Shown here: positions 8,730-17,831 of the stretch, in pieces
Numbering within the stretch: position 1 is the stretch's first letter
Layout of the letters: the number at the start of each line of letters is the position of its first letter
DNA from: Pseudomonas leptonychotis
GTDB taxonomy: Bacteria > Pseudomonadota > Gammaproteobacteria > Pseudomonadales > Pseudomonadaceae
NCBI RefSeq assembly: GCF_004920405.1
Contig: NZ_RFLV01000006.1
Span: 62,001-126,000, forward strand
DNA: 64,000 bases
Direction: 5' to 3'
The notes under the pieces: model-generated
Told to the model about the DNA's origin: nothing
The model's input: the letters and a program-made list of their open reading frames with translations, nothing else
Database searches by the model: none
Made by a program: the position numbers and the translations under genes

Positions 8730-8851
8730 TTCAAGGCCTCTGCCCAGACAACACCAACGCCAATAAAAACGACCAGAAACGCCAGTTACCGAGAGGCAAC
8801 CAGCACTATCCGGCCGTTGACGTCACACAGGACTGATACCGCGTTACCGTA

Positions 8852-8895
8852 AGCGCCTAACAGGCGGGCATCCTATGCCTCGACTGTTAGGCGCT
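8852..8895. repeat. 12-bp perfect inverted repeat between convergent genes
   Basis: AGCGCCTAACAG (8852-8863) and CTGTTAGGCGCT (8884-8895) are perfect complements around a 20-base loop, between the 3' ends of the EamA gene and ibpA. No strong U-tract follows on either strand. It could be a weak bidirectional terminator or an mRNA 3' stabiliser. Confidence 0.5.
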
Positions 8896-8902
8896 ACGAT
8901 GG

Positions 8903-9349
8903 TTAGTTTTCCAACACGTTGCGGGGCGCACCAATCGGGATGCGTTTGGCTTTCGCCTCTTCCGGCACGATACGCAGCAAATCGATATTCAGCAGCCCGT
9001 TTACCAAGCTGGCGGCCTTAACCTCGATATGGTCAGCCAGGCGGAACGACAACTTGAATGCGCGCTGGGCGATACCTTGGTACAGGTAGGTGACATTCTC
9101 GGCGCTGGTATCTCGCTTGCCGCCGCTAACGGTCAGTACACCGCGCTCGACCTGCAGCTCCAGATCGTCATCCTCAAAACCTGCGGCGGCGACCACAATG
9201 CGGTATTGATCGTCAGCGTACTTTTCGACGTTGTAGGGTGGATAGCTGCTGCCCGCGTCATTGCGCATGGCCGATTCAAACAGGTCATTGAAACGGTCGA
9301 AGCCAACAGACTGACGGAACAGCGGGGTCATGGAAAATGCAGTGCTCAT
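8903..9349 (-). CDS. ibpA: Hsp20/IbpA-type small heat-shock chaperone
   Basis: The 148-residue protein has an alpha-crystallin domain (about residues 38-130) with YRIVVAAAGFEDDDLELQVERGVLTVSGGK and the conserved SFRLADHIEVKAASLVNGLLNIDLLR (positions given by context). It ends in a tail with KRIPIG, which carries the I-x-I motif used for oligomer assembly. It holds unfolded proteins for refolding by DnaK and ClpB. A heat-shock promoter and a ROSE-like leader precede it, fitting induction by both sigma-32 and RNA melting. Confidence 0.92.
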   Translation of the reverse strand: MSTAFSMTPLFRQSVGFDRFNDLFESAMRNDAGSSYPPYNVEKYADDQYRIVVAAAGFEDDDLELQVERGVLTVSGGKRDTSAENVTYLYQGIAQRAFKLSFRLADHIEVKAASLVNGLLNIDLLRIVPEEAKAKRIPIGAPRNVLEN

Positions 9350-9407
9350 AATTTAAATCTCCTGAATTTCAGCGAGTAATGCGGAACCCGACTTCGGCAT
9401 CCCACAT
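9350..9407 (-). promoter_or_regulatory. ROSE-like RNA thermometer in ibpA leader
   Basis: On the minus strand the Shine-Dalgarno CAGGAG pairs with an upstream CUCGCUG around an AAAUU loop (9359-9376), leaving one bulged G opposite the SD. That bulged-G arrangement is the signature of ROSE elements of small heat-shock genes in gamma- and alpha-proteobacteria. The start codon follows 9 bases after the SD. Pairing was read by eye. Confidence 0.65.
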
Positions 9408-9413
9408 CACTAA

Positions 9414-9441
9414 AAATGTGGCTACTCAGGTAGATTTCAAG
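9414..9441 (-). promoter_or_regulatory. Candidate sigma-32 heat-shock promoter of ibpA
   Basis: The minus strand shows CTTGAAA (9435-9441), a perfect sigma-32 -35 element. After about 13 bp comes CCACATTT, close to the -10 consensus CCCCATnT. The position places transcription start just upstream of the ROSE-like leader. Confidence 0.6.
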
Positions 9442-9474
9442 CCTCTGCAAAATTTTCTTACAGGGAGCAACTCG

Positions 9475-10221
9475 ATGAGCAAGGTCATGCTGATTACCGG
9501 CGCCAGTCGCGGCATTGGAGCTGCAACAGCCAGACTAGCTGCGGCTAAGGGTTATGCGCTGTGCTTGAACTATCACCAGCAGCAGGCAGCAGCTGAAGCA
9601 CTGGTGAGCGAGATCACCCAGGCGGGCGGCCAGGCGATCGCAGTGCAGGCGAATGTAGCCGATGAAACCCAGGTGATAGCGATGTTCGAGCAACTCGACC
9701 AGCACTTTGGCCGCCTCGATGTGCTGGTCAACAACGCCGGCATGCTGGAAACCCAGATGCGTTTGGAACAGATGGACCTGGCGCGCTGGCAGCGGGTATT
9801 TGCCACCAATGTGTTTGGCAGCTTTCTCTGCAGCCGCGAGGCCATTAAACGCATGTCAACCCGCCAAGGCGGACATGGCGGCGCCATCGTCAATCTGTCC
9901 TCTGCGGCAGCGCGACTGGGCGCGCCGGACGAATACATCGATTATGCGGCGGCCAAAGGCGCGATCGACAGCATGACCCTAGGCCTGGCCAAGGAAGTGG
10001 CCGGCGAAGGCATTCGCGTTAATGCCGTGCGACCTGGATTGATTGCCACTCAGATTCACGCCAGCGGCGGCGAGCCTGAGCGGGTCGCACGGGTCAGCCC
10101 AAGCATACCCATGGGGCGCGGCGGCTTGCCTATGGAAGTGGCTGAAGCGATTCTGTGGCTGGCCAGCGAGCAAGCATCCTATGTCAACGGTGCGCTCTTG
10201 GATGTCAGCGGCGGACGTTAA
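9475..10221 (+). CDS. Short-chain dehydrogenase/reductase (SDR)
   Basis: The 248-residue classical SDR shows the cofactor motif TGASRGIGAA (residues 8-17), the NNAG motif, a catalytic serine in VNLSSAAARLG, and the YxxxK pair in YIDYAAAKGA. It ends in LDVSGGR, typical of FabG-like reductases. Cofactor preference is probably NADP(H) because an Arg follows the Ser in the glycine motif. The substrate is unknown. The start with GGGAG upstream was taken, 32 codons inside the longest frame. It is divergent from ibpA and shares the same 125-bp intergenic region. Confidence 0.88.
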   Translation: MSKVMLITGASRGIGAATARLAAAKGYALCLNYHQQQAAAEALVSEITQAGGQAIAVQANVADETQVIAMFEQLDQHFGRLDVLVNNAGMLETQMRLEQMDLARWQRVFATNVFGSFLCSREAIKRMSTRQGGHGGAIVNLSSAAARLGAPDEYIDYAAAKGAIDSMTLGLAKEVAGEGIRVNAVRPGLIATQIHASGGEPERVARVSPSIPMGRGGLPMEVAEAILWLASEQASYVNGALLDVSGGR

Positions 10222-10243
10222 CCGCCGCGAAGATGACCAAGGC

Positions 10244-11224
10244 TCAGGCGCTCGCCTGCTGCTGGCGTTGCCATTCTGCAAAGTCGATACCGAGCAAGGC
10301 ATCGATGCGCAGGCAGTCACTTTCGCGGCGCAGCAGGTTGAACAATGCAGTGGCTTCGGGGTAGCTACGGGTCAGCATGGCCAACCATTGTTTGAGCCGT
10401 CCTGGCGCATAGCGCGGGGAAATCTTCCGGCGCGCCTGCAGCCAGAAGTCAGCCAGCAACGGTTGTAACTCGCACCAGCTCATGGCGATTACGGCCTGCC
10501 CTGCTCTGGCGGCGGCGATCTGCCGGGCCAGATCCGGACGCGCCACCAACCCGCGACCGAGCATGATGTCCTCAACCCCGCTAACCTCGCGGCAACGCCG
10601 CCAATCATCCAGGGTCCAGACCTCGCCATTGGCGAAAACCGGCACCTTGACCGCTTCCTGCACCCGCGCCACCCACTCCCAATGCGCCGGCGGTTTGTAG
10701 CCTTCAACCTTGGTCCGCGCATGCACCACCAGCTGCGCGGCGCCGCCGTCGGCCAGCGCCTGAGCACATTCCAAGGCGTAATCCTTATGATCAAAGCCCA
10801 GACGCATTTTCGCCGTAACTGGAATGGCCGCCGGCACCGCGCGGCGCACCTCAGAGACGATGGCGTGGAGCAGCTCGGGCTCCTTGAGCAGCACCGCGCC
10901 GCCGCGGGATTTGTTCACTGTCTTGGCAGGGCAACCGAAGTTGAGGTCAATCACCGGCGCGCCCAGGGTGCAGGCAAAGGCGGCGTTATCGGCCAAGCAA
11001 GCGGGATCGGAGCCGAGAAATTGCACACGCAGCGGCGTACCGGCCGCCGTTTGCGCGCCACTGAACAGTTCTGGGGCCAACTTCTGGTAGGTGCTGGCCG
11101 GCAACACGCGCTCGGTGACCCGAATAAATTCAGTCACGCACCAATCGATGCCGCCGACCTGAGTCAGCACATCGCGAAGGATTTCGTCGACCAACCCCTC
11201 CATTGGGGCCAGGGCGATTTGCAT
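10244..11224 (-). CDS. dusC: tRNA-dihydrouridine(16) synthase
   Basis: The 326-residue FMN enzyme reduces uridine 16 of tRNA. It has the Dus TIM-barrel start [15 protein letters not shown], the active-site block [19 protein letters not shown] with the catalytic cysteine, and [13 protein letters not shown]. The ITEFxR-like [14 protein letters not shown] and overall length fit the DusC branch rather than DusA or DusB. It stands alone on the minus strand downstream of the thioesterase gene, separated by about 115 bp. Confidence 0.92.
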   Translation of the reverse strand: MQIALAPMEGLVDEILRDVLTQVGGIDWCVTEFIRVTERVLPASTYQKLAPELFSGAQTAAGTPLRVQFLGSDPACLADNAAFACTLGAPVIDLNFGCPAKTVNKSRGGAVLLKEPELLHAIVSEVRRAVPAAIPVTAKMRLGFDHKDYALECAQALADGGAAQLVVHARTKVEGYKPPAHWEWVARVQEAVKVPVFANGEVWTLDDWRRCREVSGVEDIMLGRGLVARPDLARQIAAARAGQAVIAMSWCELQPLLADFWLQARRKISPRYAPGRLKQWLAMLTRSYPEATALFNLLRRESDCLRIDALLGIDFAEWQRQQQASA

Positions 11225-11340
11225 AGGCAGTCTCTTGAATATTCGTGGCCGTGCGCGGCATAGCGCGCAGATACAAAAACGCCGCGTAGTGTACGCGGCG
11301 CGACAGGCTGATGCGCAGCCAGCGATCGATTAAACCCGGC

Positions 11341-11790
11341 TTATAACTCCATCGGGAAAGGTGGCTGCAACGCCGCACCATAGCCTTCAACAAACGCTGG
11401 TGGCATGCGCTTGGGCTTGCCGCTGGATAGCTCAATACAGACGAACGTAGTTTTCGCCCGCAATAACGTCACGCCATCCGCTGGACGAATCAGTTGAAAG
11501 CGCCGATCCATCTTCAGGCGCTGGTCGGACTCAACGATCCAAGTGGCCATTTGCAGCTGCTGGTCTTCATAAGCACTGGCCAGGTAATCAATTTCATGAC
11601 GCAGCACGGCCATGGCGCGGTCGAGACGGCGGTATTCGCTCAAGTCCAGGCCGAGATACTGCGAATGCCGCCAGGCACAACGCTCCAGCCAACTGACGTA
11701 CACCGCGTTATTGGCATGGCCAAGGCCGTCGATATCGTCGGCACTCACCTGAATATCAATCACAAACGGATTGCTCAGGTCCCAACTCAC
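11341..11790 (-). CDS. Hotdog-fold acyl-CoA thioesterase (4-hydroxybenzoyl-CoA thioesterase/YbgC family)
   Basis: The 149-residue protein has a single hotdog domain with the family motif DIDGLGHANNAVYVSWLERC, in which the Asp/His/Asn region at the helix start is typical. A later block is LRHEIDYLASAYEDQQLQMAT. It should hydrolyse an acyl- or aryl-CoA thioester; the substrate is unknown. The GTG start overlaps the eda stop as GTGA, so it is translated from the eda message. The frame could be read further upstream only inside eda. Confidence 0.85.
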   Translation of the reverse strand: MSWDLSNPFVIDIQVSADDIDGLGHANNAVYVSWLERCAWRHSQYLGLDLSEYRRLDRAMAVLRHEIDYLASAYEDQQLQMATWIVESDQRLKMDRRFQLIRPADGVTLLRAKTTFVCIELSSGKPKRMPPAFVEGYGAALQPPFPMEL

Positions 11791-12437
11791 GATGCCTGCT
11801 CCAAACGGCCGGCCAGGGCGCGCGCTTCGGCGGCCAACTGAGTGATTTGATCCCACGCCCGGGCACGCACTAGGTTGCTTGGCGCGATCCAGGTGCCGCC
11901 AACGCAAGCCACATTGGGCAAGCGCAGAAAGCCCAGCAAGTTGTCCGGCGTCACCCCTCCGGTTGGGCAGAAGCGAATGCCGGTAAAAGGCCCCTTGAAG
12001 CTTTTCAGCATCTTGATGCTGGTGGCCCCATCCGCCGGAAACAGCTTGAGCGAGCGATAGCCGTATTCCAGCGCCAGCAACACTTCCGATGGCGTCATTA
12101 CCCCTGGCAAATACGGCAGGCCAGAATCCTCCGCCGCCGCCGCCAGGCGTGCGGTGCAACCAGGGCTGACGGCAAACTGCGCACCCGCCTCGCGCGCCTC
12201 GAGAAACTGTTCGGCGTGAATCACCGTGCCCGCGCCAATCAACAGTTCCGGCAGCTCCTTGCGCATGGCCGCCAGGGCATCCAGCGCCCGCGGCGTACGC
12301 AGGGTGACCTCCAGCACGCGAATCCCGCCGGCATGCAGGGCACGGGCCAGGTCCACGGCCAGGCTGATGTCTTCAATCACCAACACCGGCAACACCGGGC
12401 GGGCCTCTTGCAACACCGCGTCTATCGTCAGGCTCAT
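11787..12437 (-). CDS. eda: 2-keto-3-deoxy-6-phosphogluconate (KDPG) aldolase
   Basis: The 216-residue class I aldolase splits KDPG into pyruvate and glyceraldehyde 3-phosphate, the last step of the Entner-Doudoroff route. The proton-acceptor region EVTLRTP, the GAGTV motif and the Schiff-base lysine in SLKLFPADGA are present, and PTGGVTPDN forms the phosphate site. It lies 21 bp after edd and overlaps the thioesterase gene, so edd-eda-thioesterase probably form one operon. Confidence 0.93.
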   Translation of the reverse strand: MSLTIDAVLQEARPVLPVLVIEDISLAVDLARALHAGGIRVLEVTLRTPRALDALAAMRKELPELLIGAGTVIHAEQFLEAREAGAQFAVSPGCTARLAAAAEDSGLPYLPGVMTPSEVLLALEYGYRSLKLFPADGATSIKMLKSFKGPFTGIRFCPTGGVTPDNLLGFLRLPNVACVGGTWIAPSNLVRARAWDQITQLAAEARALAGRLEQAS

Positions 12438-12458
12438 GCTTTGCTCCCGGTTCGATTT

Positions 12459-14270
12459 CTAGTCTTCAAATAAGCTGCTGGCACCCTGTTCGGCCGTGCC
12501 GACCAAGCGGCGTTGCACGGCGAACATTTCCAGGCCGAAGCCCAATTCCAGCTCAGTCGTGGCTGCGCTCAATGGCCGCGCGGCTAACTCTTGCTCAGTC
12601 AGTTCAACCTGCAAAATACCCTGCTGCGCATCCAGCAGCAGCCAGTCGCCATCCTGCAACCGCGCCAACGCACCACCGGCCGCCGCCTCCGGGCAAACAT
12701 GCAAGGCCGTGGCCACCTGGCCCGAGGCACCCGACATACGCCCGTCGGTCACCAGCGCCACGCGCTGCCCGGCCTGCTGCAGATTAGCCAGCAGCGGCAT
12801 CAGTTTGTGCAGCTCAGGCATGCCATTGGCTCTTGGGCCTTGGAAGCGCACGACCAGCACCAGGTCACCTTGCAGCTCGCCGGCTGTATAGGCCGCCTGC
12901 ACGGCGGCCTCAGTTTCAAAAATTCGCGCCTGGGCACGAATGCGCCAGAAGGCCGGGTCGACCGCTGAGGTTTTGAGGATGGCACGGCCCAGATTGCCTT
13001 CAAGCAGCACCAGCCCGCCCTCCTCGGCAAAGGGTTCAGTTACAGGTCGAACGATGTCGGGGGCCGGGCTCTGCGCGGGCAGGTCGCGCCAGGCGAGTTG
13101 TTCGCCATCCAACCAGGGCTCGCGGGTATACGCACGCAAACCATGCCCAGCCGCGGTGGCCACATCGTCATGCAGCAGACCCGCGCTCAATAGCTCACGC
13201 AGTAACCAGGCCGGGCCTCCCGCTGCCTGGAACTGATTCACGTCCGCCGCGCCATTGGGGTATACCCGCGCCAGCAATGGCACCACCTTGGACAGCGCGG
13301 CGAAATCATCCCAAGTCAATTCATAACCGGCGGCTCGGGCAATAGCTGGCAGGTGCAAGGTGTGATTGCTCGAACCGCCACTGGCGAGCAGCGCCACCAC
13401 GGCATTGATAAGGGCACGCGCATCGATCTGCTGGCCAACCGGCAGATAACGCTCGCCCTGGCGGCTGTTGTGCGCCACCAGGCGCGCAGCTTCATCGGTC
13501 ATGGCATCACGTAACGGCGTGTAGGGGTGGATAAAGGCACTGCCCGGCACATGCAGGCCCATGGCTTCCATCAGCAGCTGGTTGGTGTTTGCGGTGCCGT
13601 AGAAGGTGCAGGTGCCAGCCTGGTGATAAGCGGCCAGCTCAGCCGCCAGCAACTCGTCACGGCTGGCTTCGCCGCGGGCGTAACGCTGGCGCACCGCCGC
13701 TTTTTCCTTGTTTGGCAGGCCCGACTGCATGGGGCCGGCCGGTACGAACACGGCAGGCAGATGGCCAAAATGCAAGGCACCGATCAGCAAACCGGGAACG
13801 ATCTTGTCGCACACACCCAGGTACAGCGCGCCGTCGAATATCCCGTGGGTCAGGCCAATGCCGGCCGCCTGGGCAATCAGGTCGCGAGAAAACAGCGACA
13901 ACTGCATGCCGCCTTCGCCCTGAGTGATGCCATCGCACATGGCGGGCACACCGGCGGCGAATTGCGACGTTGCACCGGCCTTGGCCAACGCCACTTTCAG
14001 GCGCTCAGGGTATTCCCTGAGCGGCGCATGGGCCGAGAGCAAGTCGTTGTAGCTGGAGATAATGGCGACATGTGGCGAGCCGCCCTGTTTCATGATCAGC
14101 CGCGCTTCATCGGGCTGCGCGGCCAAGGCATGGGCCAGGTTGGAGCAACCCAGGGCCTGGTGCGCGGTGCGCCCGGCCGCCAGGGCCAGGCGCTGTAAAT
14201 AGCGTTCGCGGCGCATGGCAGAACGTTTTTCCAGCGCGGCGGTAACCTGCTCAACAACCGGATGCAACAT
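12459..14270 (-). CDS. edd: 6-phosphogluconate dehydratase
   Basis: The 603-residue protein belongs to the IlvD/Edd Fe-S dehydratase family and converts 6-phosphogluconate to KDPG. Iron-sulfur ligands are in [20 protein letters not shown] and [11 protein letters not shown], and a third cysteine in [20 protein letters not shown]. Conserved GRMSGASGQ and the length match Edd rather than dihydroxy-acid dehydratase. The ATG is followed directly by [16 protein letters not shown], as in homologues. It sits between pgl and eda. Confidence 0.95.
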   Translation of the reverse strand: MLHPVVEQVTAALEKRSAMRRERYLQRLALAAGRTAHQALGCSNLAHALAAQPDEARLIMKQGGSPHVAIISSYNDLLSAHAPLREYPERLKVALAKAGATSQFAAGVPAMCDGITQGEGGMQLSLFSRDLIAQAAGIGLTHGIFDGALYLGVCDKIVPGLLIGALHFGHLPAVFVPAGPMQSGLPNKEKAAVRQRYARGEASRDELLAAELAAYHQAGTCTFYGTANTNQLLMEAMGLHVPGSAFIHPYTPLRDAMTDEAARLVAHNSRQGERYLPVGQQIDARALINAVVALLASGGSSNHTLHLPAIARAAGYELTWDDFAALSKVVPLLARVYPNGAADVNQFQAAGGPAWLLRELLSAGLLHDDVATAAGHGLRAYTREPWLDGEQLAWRDLPAQSPAPDIVRPVTEPFAEEGGLVLLEGNLGRAILKTSAVDPAFWRIRAQARIFETEAAVQAAYTAGELQGDLVLVVRFQGPRANGMPELHKLMPLLANLQQAGQRVALVTDGRMSGASGQVATALHVCPEAAAGGALARLQDGDWLLLDAQQGILQVELTEQELAARPLSAATTELELGFGLEMFAVQRRLVGTAEQGASSLFED

Positions 14271-14371
14271 GACGGGTCCCTTTATCGGCGAGGTACAGGC
14301 TTGCAGTGTAACGGCTTAGCGCTGCGTTTAACGCAACAAGGCCAATGCACAACAGACGCTGGAATAGGCGC

Positions 14372-15052
14372 TTAAGGAGCCCAGTAGATATTGACCGGCA
14401 ACGGGCTGCGTTGCAGCCAGGCATATAACGGCAATTCACGAGCCTCTGACTGGTCGGCCAACACTGCGTCGATCAACTCGCGCTTGCGCTCACCGAACGC
14501 CAACAAGCCGAGCCACTGCCCACGCTGCAACATCGCCAGGTTCAGGGAAAGACGCTCACGCGGTTCCTGCGGGGCCAACGCCGGCAAAGCCGCAGGCGCA
14601 GCATGCGGATCGAGCGCCGCCGCCAGCCCCGGCATGCCCGGGAACAGCGACGCGATATGGCCGTCTTCACCCATACCCAGCAGCACCGCGCTGAACGGCA
14701 GCCACGTGCTGAGCTGCTCGGCCCAACCCTGTGCTGCCTGCGCCAGCGTCGCACCCTGGCGCGGATCCAAGCAATTGGCCTGCGGCAGCCCCTGATGCAA
14801 CAGCTGCCAATTGCTCTCAACAGCCTGCGCCGGTACCCAGCGCTCATCACTGGGACTAAGGTCGATGCGACAACTGTCCAGGTGCGGCGCCAGTAACGGC
14901 AACAAGGCCTGCGGGCTACTGCCACCGGGCAACAACGCGCGCGCCCGTGGTTGCTGCGCCAAGCTACGCTGGAGCTGCACACGCAGCGCAGCAGCCAAAG
15001 ACTCTAAGCATTCGCTGCGCTGAGCATGGCAATGCAGGATATTTCGAATCAT
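14372..15052 (-). CDS. pgl: 6-phosphogluconolactonase
   Basis: The 226-residue DevB-type lactonase hydrolyses 6-phosphogluconolactone to 6-phosphogluconate, feeding edd. Visible motifs are LLPGGSSPQALLP for phosphate binding, the SDERWVP block and LLGMGEDGHIASLFPG. The ATG at 15052 with CAGAG six bases upstream was chosen over a TTG two codons earlier. A gap of about 100 bp separates it from edd. No zwf or hexR is next to it, unlike the zwf-pgl-eda order usual in Pseudomonas. Confidence 0.93.
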   Translation of the reverse strand: MIRNILHCHAQRSECLESLAAALRVQLQRSLAQQPRARALLPGGSSPQALLPLLAPHLDSCRIDLSPSDERWVPAQAVESNWQLLHQGLPQANCLDPRQGATLAQAAQGWAEQLSTWLPFSAVLLGMGEDGHIASLFPGMPGLAAALDPHAAPAALPALAPQEPRERLSLNLAMLQRGQWLGLLAFGERKRELIDAVLADQSEARELPLYAWLQRSPLPVNIYWAP

Positions 15053-15148
15053 AAGCAACTCTGTATAAGCTATCGATATGTCATAAGGCCGCGTAATAAT
15101 GCGCCATTGTTGCGCATTGCGAACATTCTTCCCCCGTGAGTACCTGGT

Positions 15149-17011
15149 GTGACTGCGTTGTTGCGTGTACTTCTACTGCTGTTACTGCCGGCTTTTAGCC
15201 AGGCGGCCCCCCTGTCGTTGGTGGCCGGTGACGCGCCGTTACTGCCCGGCCCATTTATGCAGGTTTGGCAGGATCCACAGGGTCAGGCCGACATCCACAC
15301 CGTGCGTCAACTACCTGATTCAGCCTGGCAAGACGTAGCTCGTCGCGATCCCAGCTTCGGCTACACCGGGTACACCTACTGGTTACGTGTCACGCTGCAC
15401 AATCCCAGCGATCAACCGATTGACTGGGTTCTGTTGATCGGTAATCCGCTGCTCGACTACCTAGACGCCTACGGCCTGGATGGCGAGCGAGTGTACCGTG
15501 CTGGCGATCAGCGCCCCTTCGATGAACGCTGGGTCCAACACCGCCAGCTGGTATTGCCGCTAAGCCTGGCGGGTGGCGAACAGCGCGAACTGATCCTGCG
15601 CATGCAGACCAACGGCTCGGCTAACCTCAGTGCCAGCCTGATGAGCGCACAAGCCTTTAACCATCACGAACAACGGATGCTAATGCTGCAAGGGCTATTT
15701 TTTGGCGCCTTGCTGGTAATGCTGATCTACAACCTGTCGATCTTTATCATCACCCGGGATCGTAATTACCTGTGGTATAGCCTGTTTGTCGCCAGCTTCA
15801 GTTTCTATCAATTCATTCAGCAAGGCTTTGCCCTGCAGTGGTTTTGGCCGAACTCACTGGCCTGGCATCAGCTGAGCTTTCCTTTCAGCTCAGCCCTGGC
15901 GACCCTGTTCGGCATTTTGTTCACCTACGGCATTCTTGACCTTAAAAGCCAACACCGCGCCTATACCTGGGTCACTCGCGCCTTACTGGGCTCAAGCCTG
16001 CTGGTGATCGCGCTTGCTCTTAGTGCGCCTTACCGAGTCGCGCTGCTCGGCAGCTTTTATCTGCTGATTATCTGCGCGGCTGTGGGCTGCATCATCACCG
16101 CACTGCGCTGGCGTGCGGGGTACCCGCAAGCCAAATTGTTCGCCCTGGGCTGGTCATCGCTGATTATCGCCAGCCTGTTCAGCGTACTCACCGGCACCGG
16201 ATTGATCGCCAACTCCCTGCTCACCCTGCACGCGCAACAAATCGGCTGCCTGTTAGAGCTGGTGATTTTCTCGATTGCGCTCGGTGCACGCATCCGCCAA
16301 ACCCAGAGCGATCACCACCTGGCGCAGGCACGCTTGTTTGCCAAAGAGCATCAACTGCGCATGGAGCAGGCCAAAAGCCTGGACTTGCAACAAGAGATCA
16401 ATGAAGGACTCGAAGCCCGCGTCCAAGAGCGCACGGCTTCCCTGCAGCAGGCCTTGGAGAAACTGTCCGAAGCCAACCAGCGCCTGGCTGAGCTCAGCCG
16501 GCATGACAGCCTCACCGGCCTATTCAACCGCCAAGTCCTCAACGAAGAACTTGAACGCATGCTGGCGCAAGCCAAGCGCAGCCAGCAACCGATTGCTGTA
16601 TTGATGATGGACCTGGACTACTTCAAGCAGGTCAACGACGAATACGGCCACCTGGTTGGCGATGCCTGCCTACAACATGCCGCGCAGCGTATGCAGCAAC
16701 GCATGCGCAGTAACGACTTGCTCGCCCGCTTCGGTGGTGAGGAGTTCGTTGCCATGCTCTGCGACACCGATCAACCAGGCGCCTACGACTTAGCCGAACA
16801 GCTGCGCGAAGACCTGGCTAAGCATCCCTGCCAGCACCAAGGCCTGAATATCACGCTAAGCCTAAGCATTGGCGTTTGCGCACTGATACCCGACGCTCTG
16901 AGCAACCGCGAACAACTGCTGCGCCAGGCTGATCAGGCCCTGTACCAAGCCAAAGCTGCCGGGCGCAACCGCGTAGCATGCTACGAGGCCAACACCCGCG
17001 CCGGCGCGTGA
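15149..17011 (+). CDS. Diguanylate cyclase with 7TMR-DISM sensor
   Basis: The 620-residue protein has a signal peptide (residues 1-20), a periplasmic 7TMR-DISMED2-type beta domain (about 25-165), a seven-helix DISM membrane module (about 178-382), a coiled coil (about 395-450) and a GGDEF domain (about 452-615). The catalytic motif is GGEEF (529-533), and an inhibitory site RSND (520-523) sits exactly five residues before it, so it should make c-di-GMP and be product-inhibited. The start is a GTG. Its last 31 bases overlap the end of the convergent hydrolase gene. Confidence 0.9.
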   Translation: MTALLRVLLLLLLPAFSQAAPLSLVAGDAPLLPGPFMQVWQDPQGQADIHTVRQLPDSAWQDVARRDPSFGYTGYTYWLRVTLHNPSDQPIDWVLLIGNPLLDYLDAYGLDGERVYRAGDQRPFDERWVQHRQLVLPLSLAGGEQRELILRMQTNGSANLSASLMSAQAFNHHEQRMLMLQGLFFGALLVMLIYNLSIFIITRDRNYLWYSLFVASFSFYQFIQQGFALQWFWPNSLAWHQLSFPFSSALATLFGILFTYGILDLKSQHRAYTWVTRALLGSSLLVIALALSAPYRVALLGSFYLLIICAAVGCIITALRWRAGYPQAKLFALGWSSLIIASLFSVLTGTGLIANSLLTLHAQQIGCLLELVIFSIALGARIRQTQSDHHLAQARLFAKEHQLRMEQAKSLDLQQEINEGLEARVQERTASLQQALEKLSEANQRLAELSRHDSLTGLFNRQVLNEELERMLAQAKRSQQPIAVLMMDLDYFKQVNDEYGHLVGDACLQHAAQRMQQRMRSNDLLARFGGEEFVAMLCDTDQPGAYDLAEQLREDLAKHPCQHQGLNITLSLSIGVCALIPDALSNREQLLRQADQALYQAKAAGRNRVACYEANTRAGA

Positions 17012-17820
17012 CGGACCGACTCAAGCAACTGCAACACCGCCTGCACCACCTGCGGATCAGCCAGAACTCGCTGGTGTCCGCCCGCCTCCACGCGCAGTAA
17101 ACGGCTGTCAGACCAGTTTTGGTGAATTGCTTCGGCTTCGCTGAACGGCACCATCGGGTCATCCGCTGCATGTACGATCAGACCGGGGAAATCCAGCTGA
17201 TAGCGAGCGCTGTCCAGCTGCCCGACCGGTATTCCGGCCCGCTCCTCAACCAGACGGACAAAATGTGCCTGCGCCTGACGTGGCAAGCCCATAAACCGCG
17301 AGAAACGCCGCAGCATGGTGAGAATCCGGCTCGGCGCCGCAATGCTGACCAACGCCTCGGTGCGCAAACCCAACTGCGTCGCCAGCAAAGCACTCGCACC
17401 GCCCATCGAATGGCCGATAACCGCCTTCAACGGGGGTAGCTCGCTGGCCGCCTCCAACAGGGCACGGGCAAATACCACCACATTGGCCTCATGCCCGGGT
17501 GAGCGACCATGCGCCGGCGCATCCAGCGCCACCACGCCGTAGCCGGCGTGCACCAATGCCTTGATCAACTCAGCGAACTGCGTCGGCCGCCCTTCCCAGC
17601 CATGCATCAGCAGCACCGCCGGGCCACTGCCCCAGCGCAGAGCTGATAAGCCGAAACGCAGGGTGATGCGCTCAGCCTGCGCCAACAACGGCAGCTCCCA
17701 ATCGCGCGGCGGCGCGGTGTGCGGCGTCATAAACTCCCGGCGTAATTTGCTCGCCAGCGCTTGCGGGGCCAACAGACCAACAGATGCATTGAAACCACGA
17801 ACCCAGTTCATGCTGTTCAT
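16981..17820 (-). CDS. Alpha/beta-hydrolase
   Basis: The 279-residue protein has the lipase/esterase fold: oxyanion region LLMHGWEGRPTQF, nucleophile elbow IGHSMGG, acid in HAADDPMVPF and catalytic histidine in EAGGHQRVL. The substrate is not predictable. The start with GAGGAG upstream was chosen, five codons inside the longest frame. It overlaps the stop of the upstream TetR gene slightly or abuts it, suggesting an operon of a regulator and its target enzyme. Its 3' end overlaps the diguanylate cyclase gene on the other strand. Confidence 0.85.
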   Translation of the reverse strand: MNSMNWVRGFNASVGLLAPQALASKLRREFMTPHTAPPRDWELPLLAQAERITLRFGLSALRWGSGPAVLLMHGWEGRPTQFAELIKALVHAGYGVVALDAPAHGRSPGHEANVVVFARALLEAASELPPLKAVIGHSMGGASALLATQLGLRTEALVSIAAPSRILTMLRRFSRFMGLPRQAQAHFVRLVEERAGIPVGQLDSARYQLDFPGLIVHAADDPMVPFSEAEAIHQNWSDSRLLRVEAGGHQRVLADPQVVQAVLQLLESVRHAPARVLAS

Positions 17821-17831
17821 TGCCACACTCC

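Noticed and set aside
11791..12159. N-terminal extension of the thioesterase frame into eda
   Set aside because: The hotdog domain starts right after the GTG at 11790, and the extra part is simply eda DNA in another frame.
14320..14360. HexR site upstream of edd (TTGT...TTGT on the minus strand)
   Set aside because: The half-sites are direct repeats, not the TTGT-N7/8-ACAA palindrome expected for HexR.
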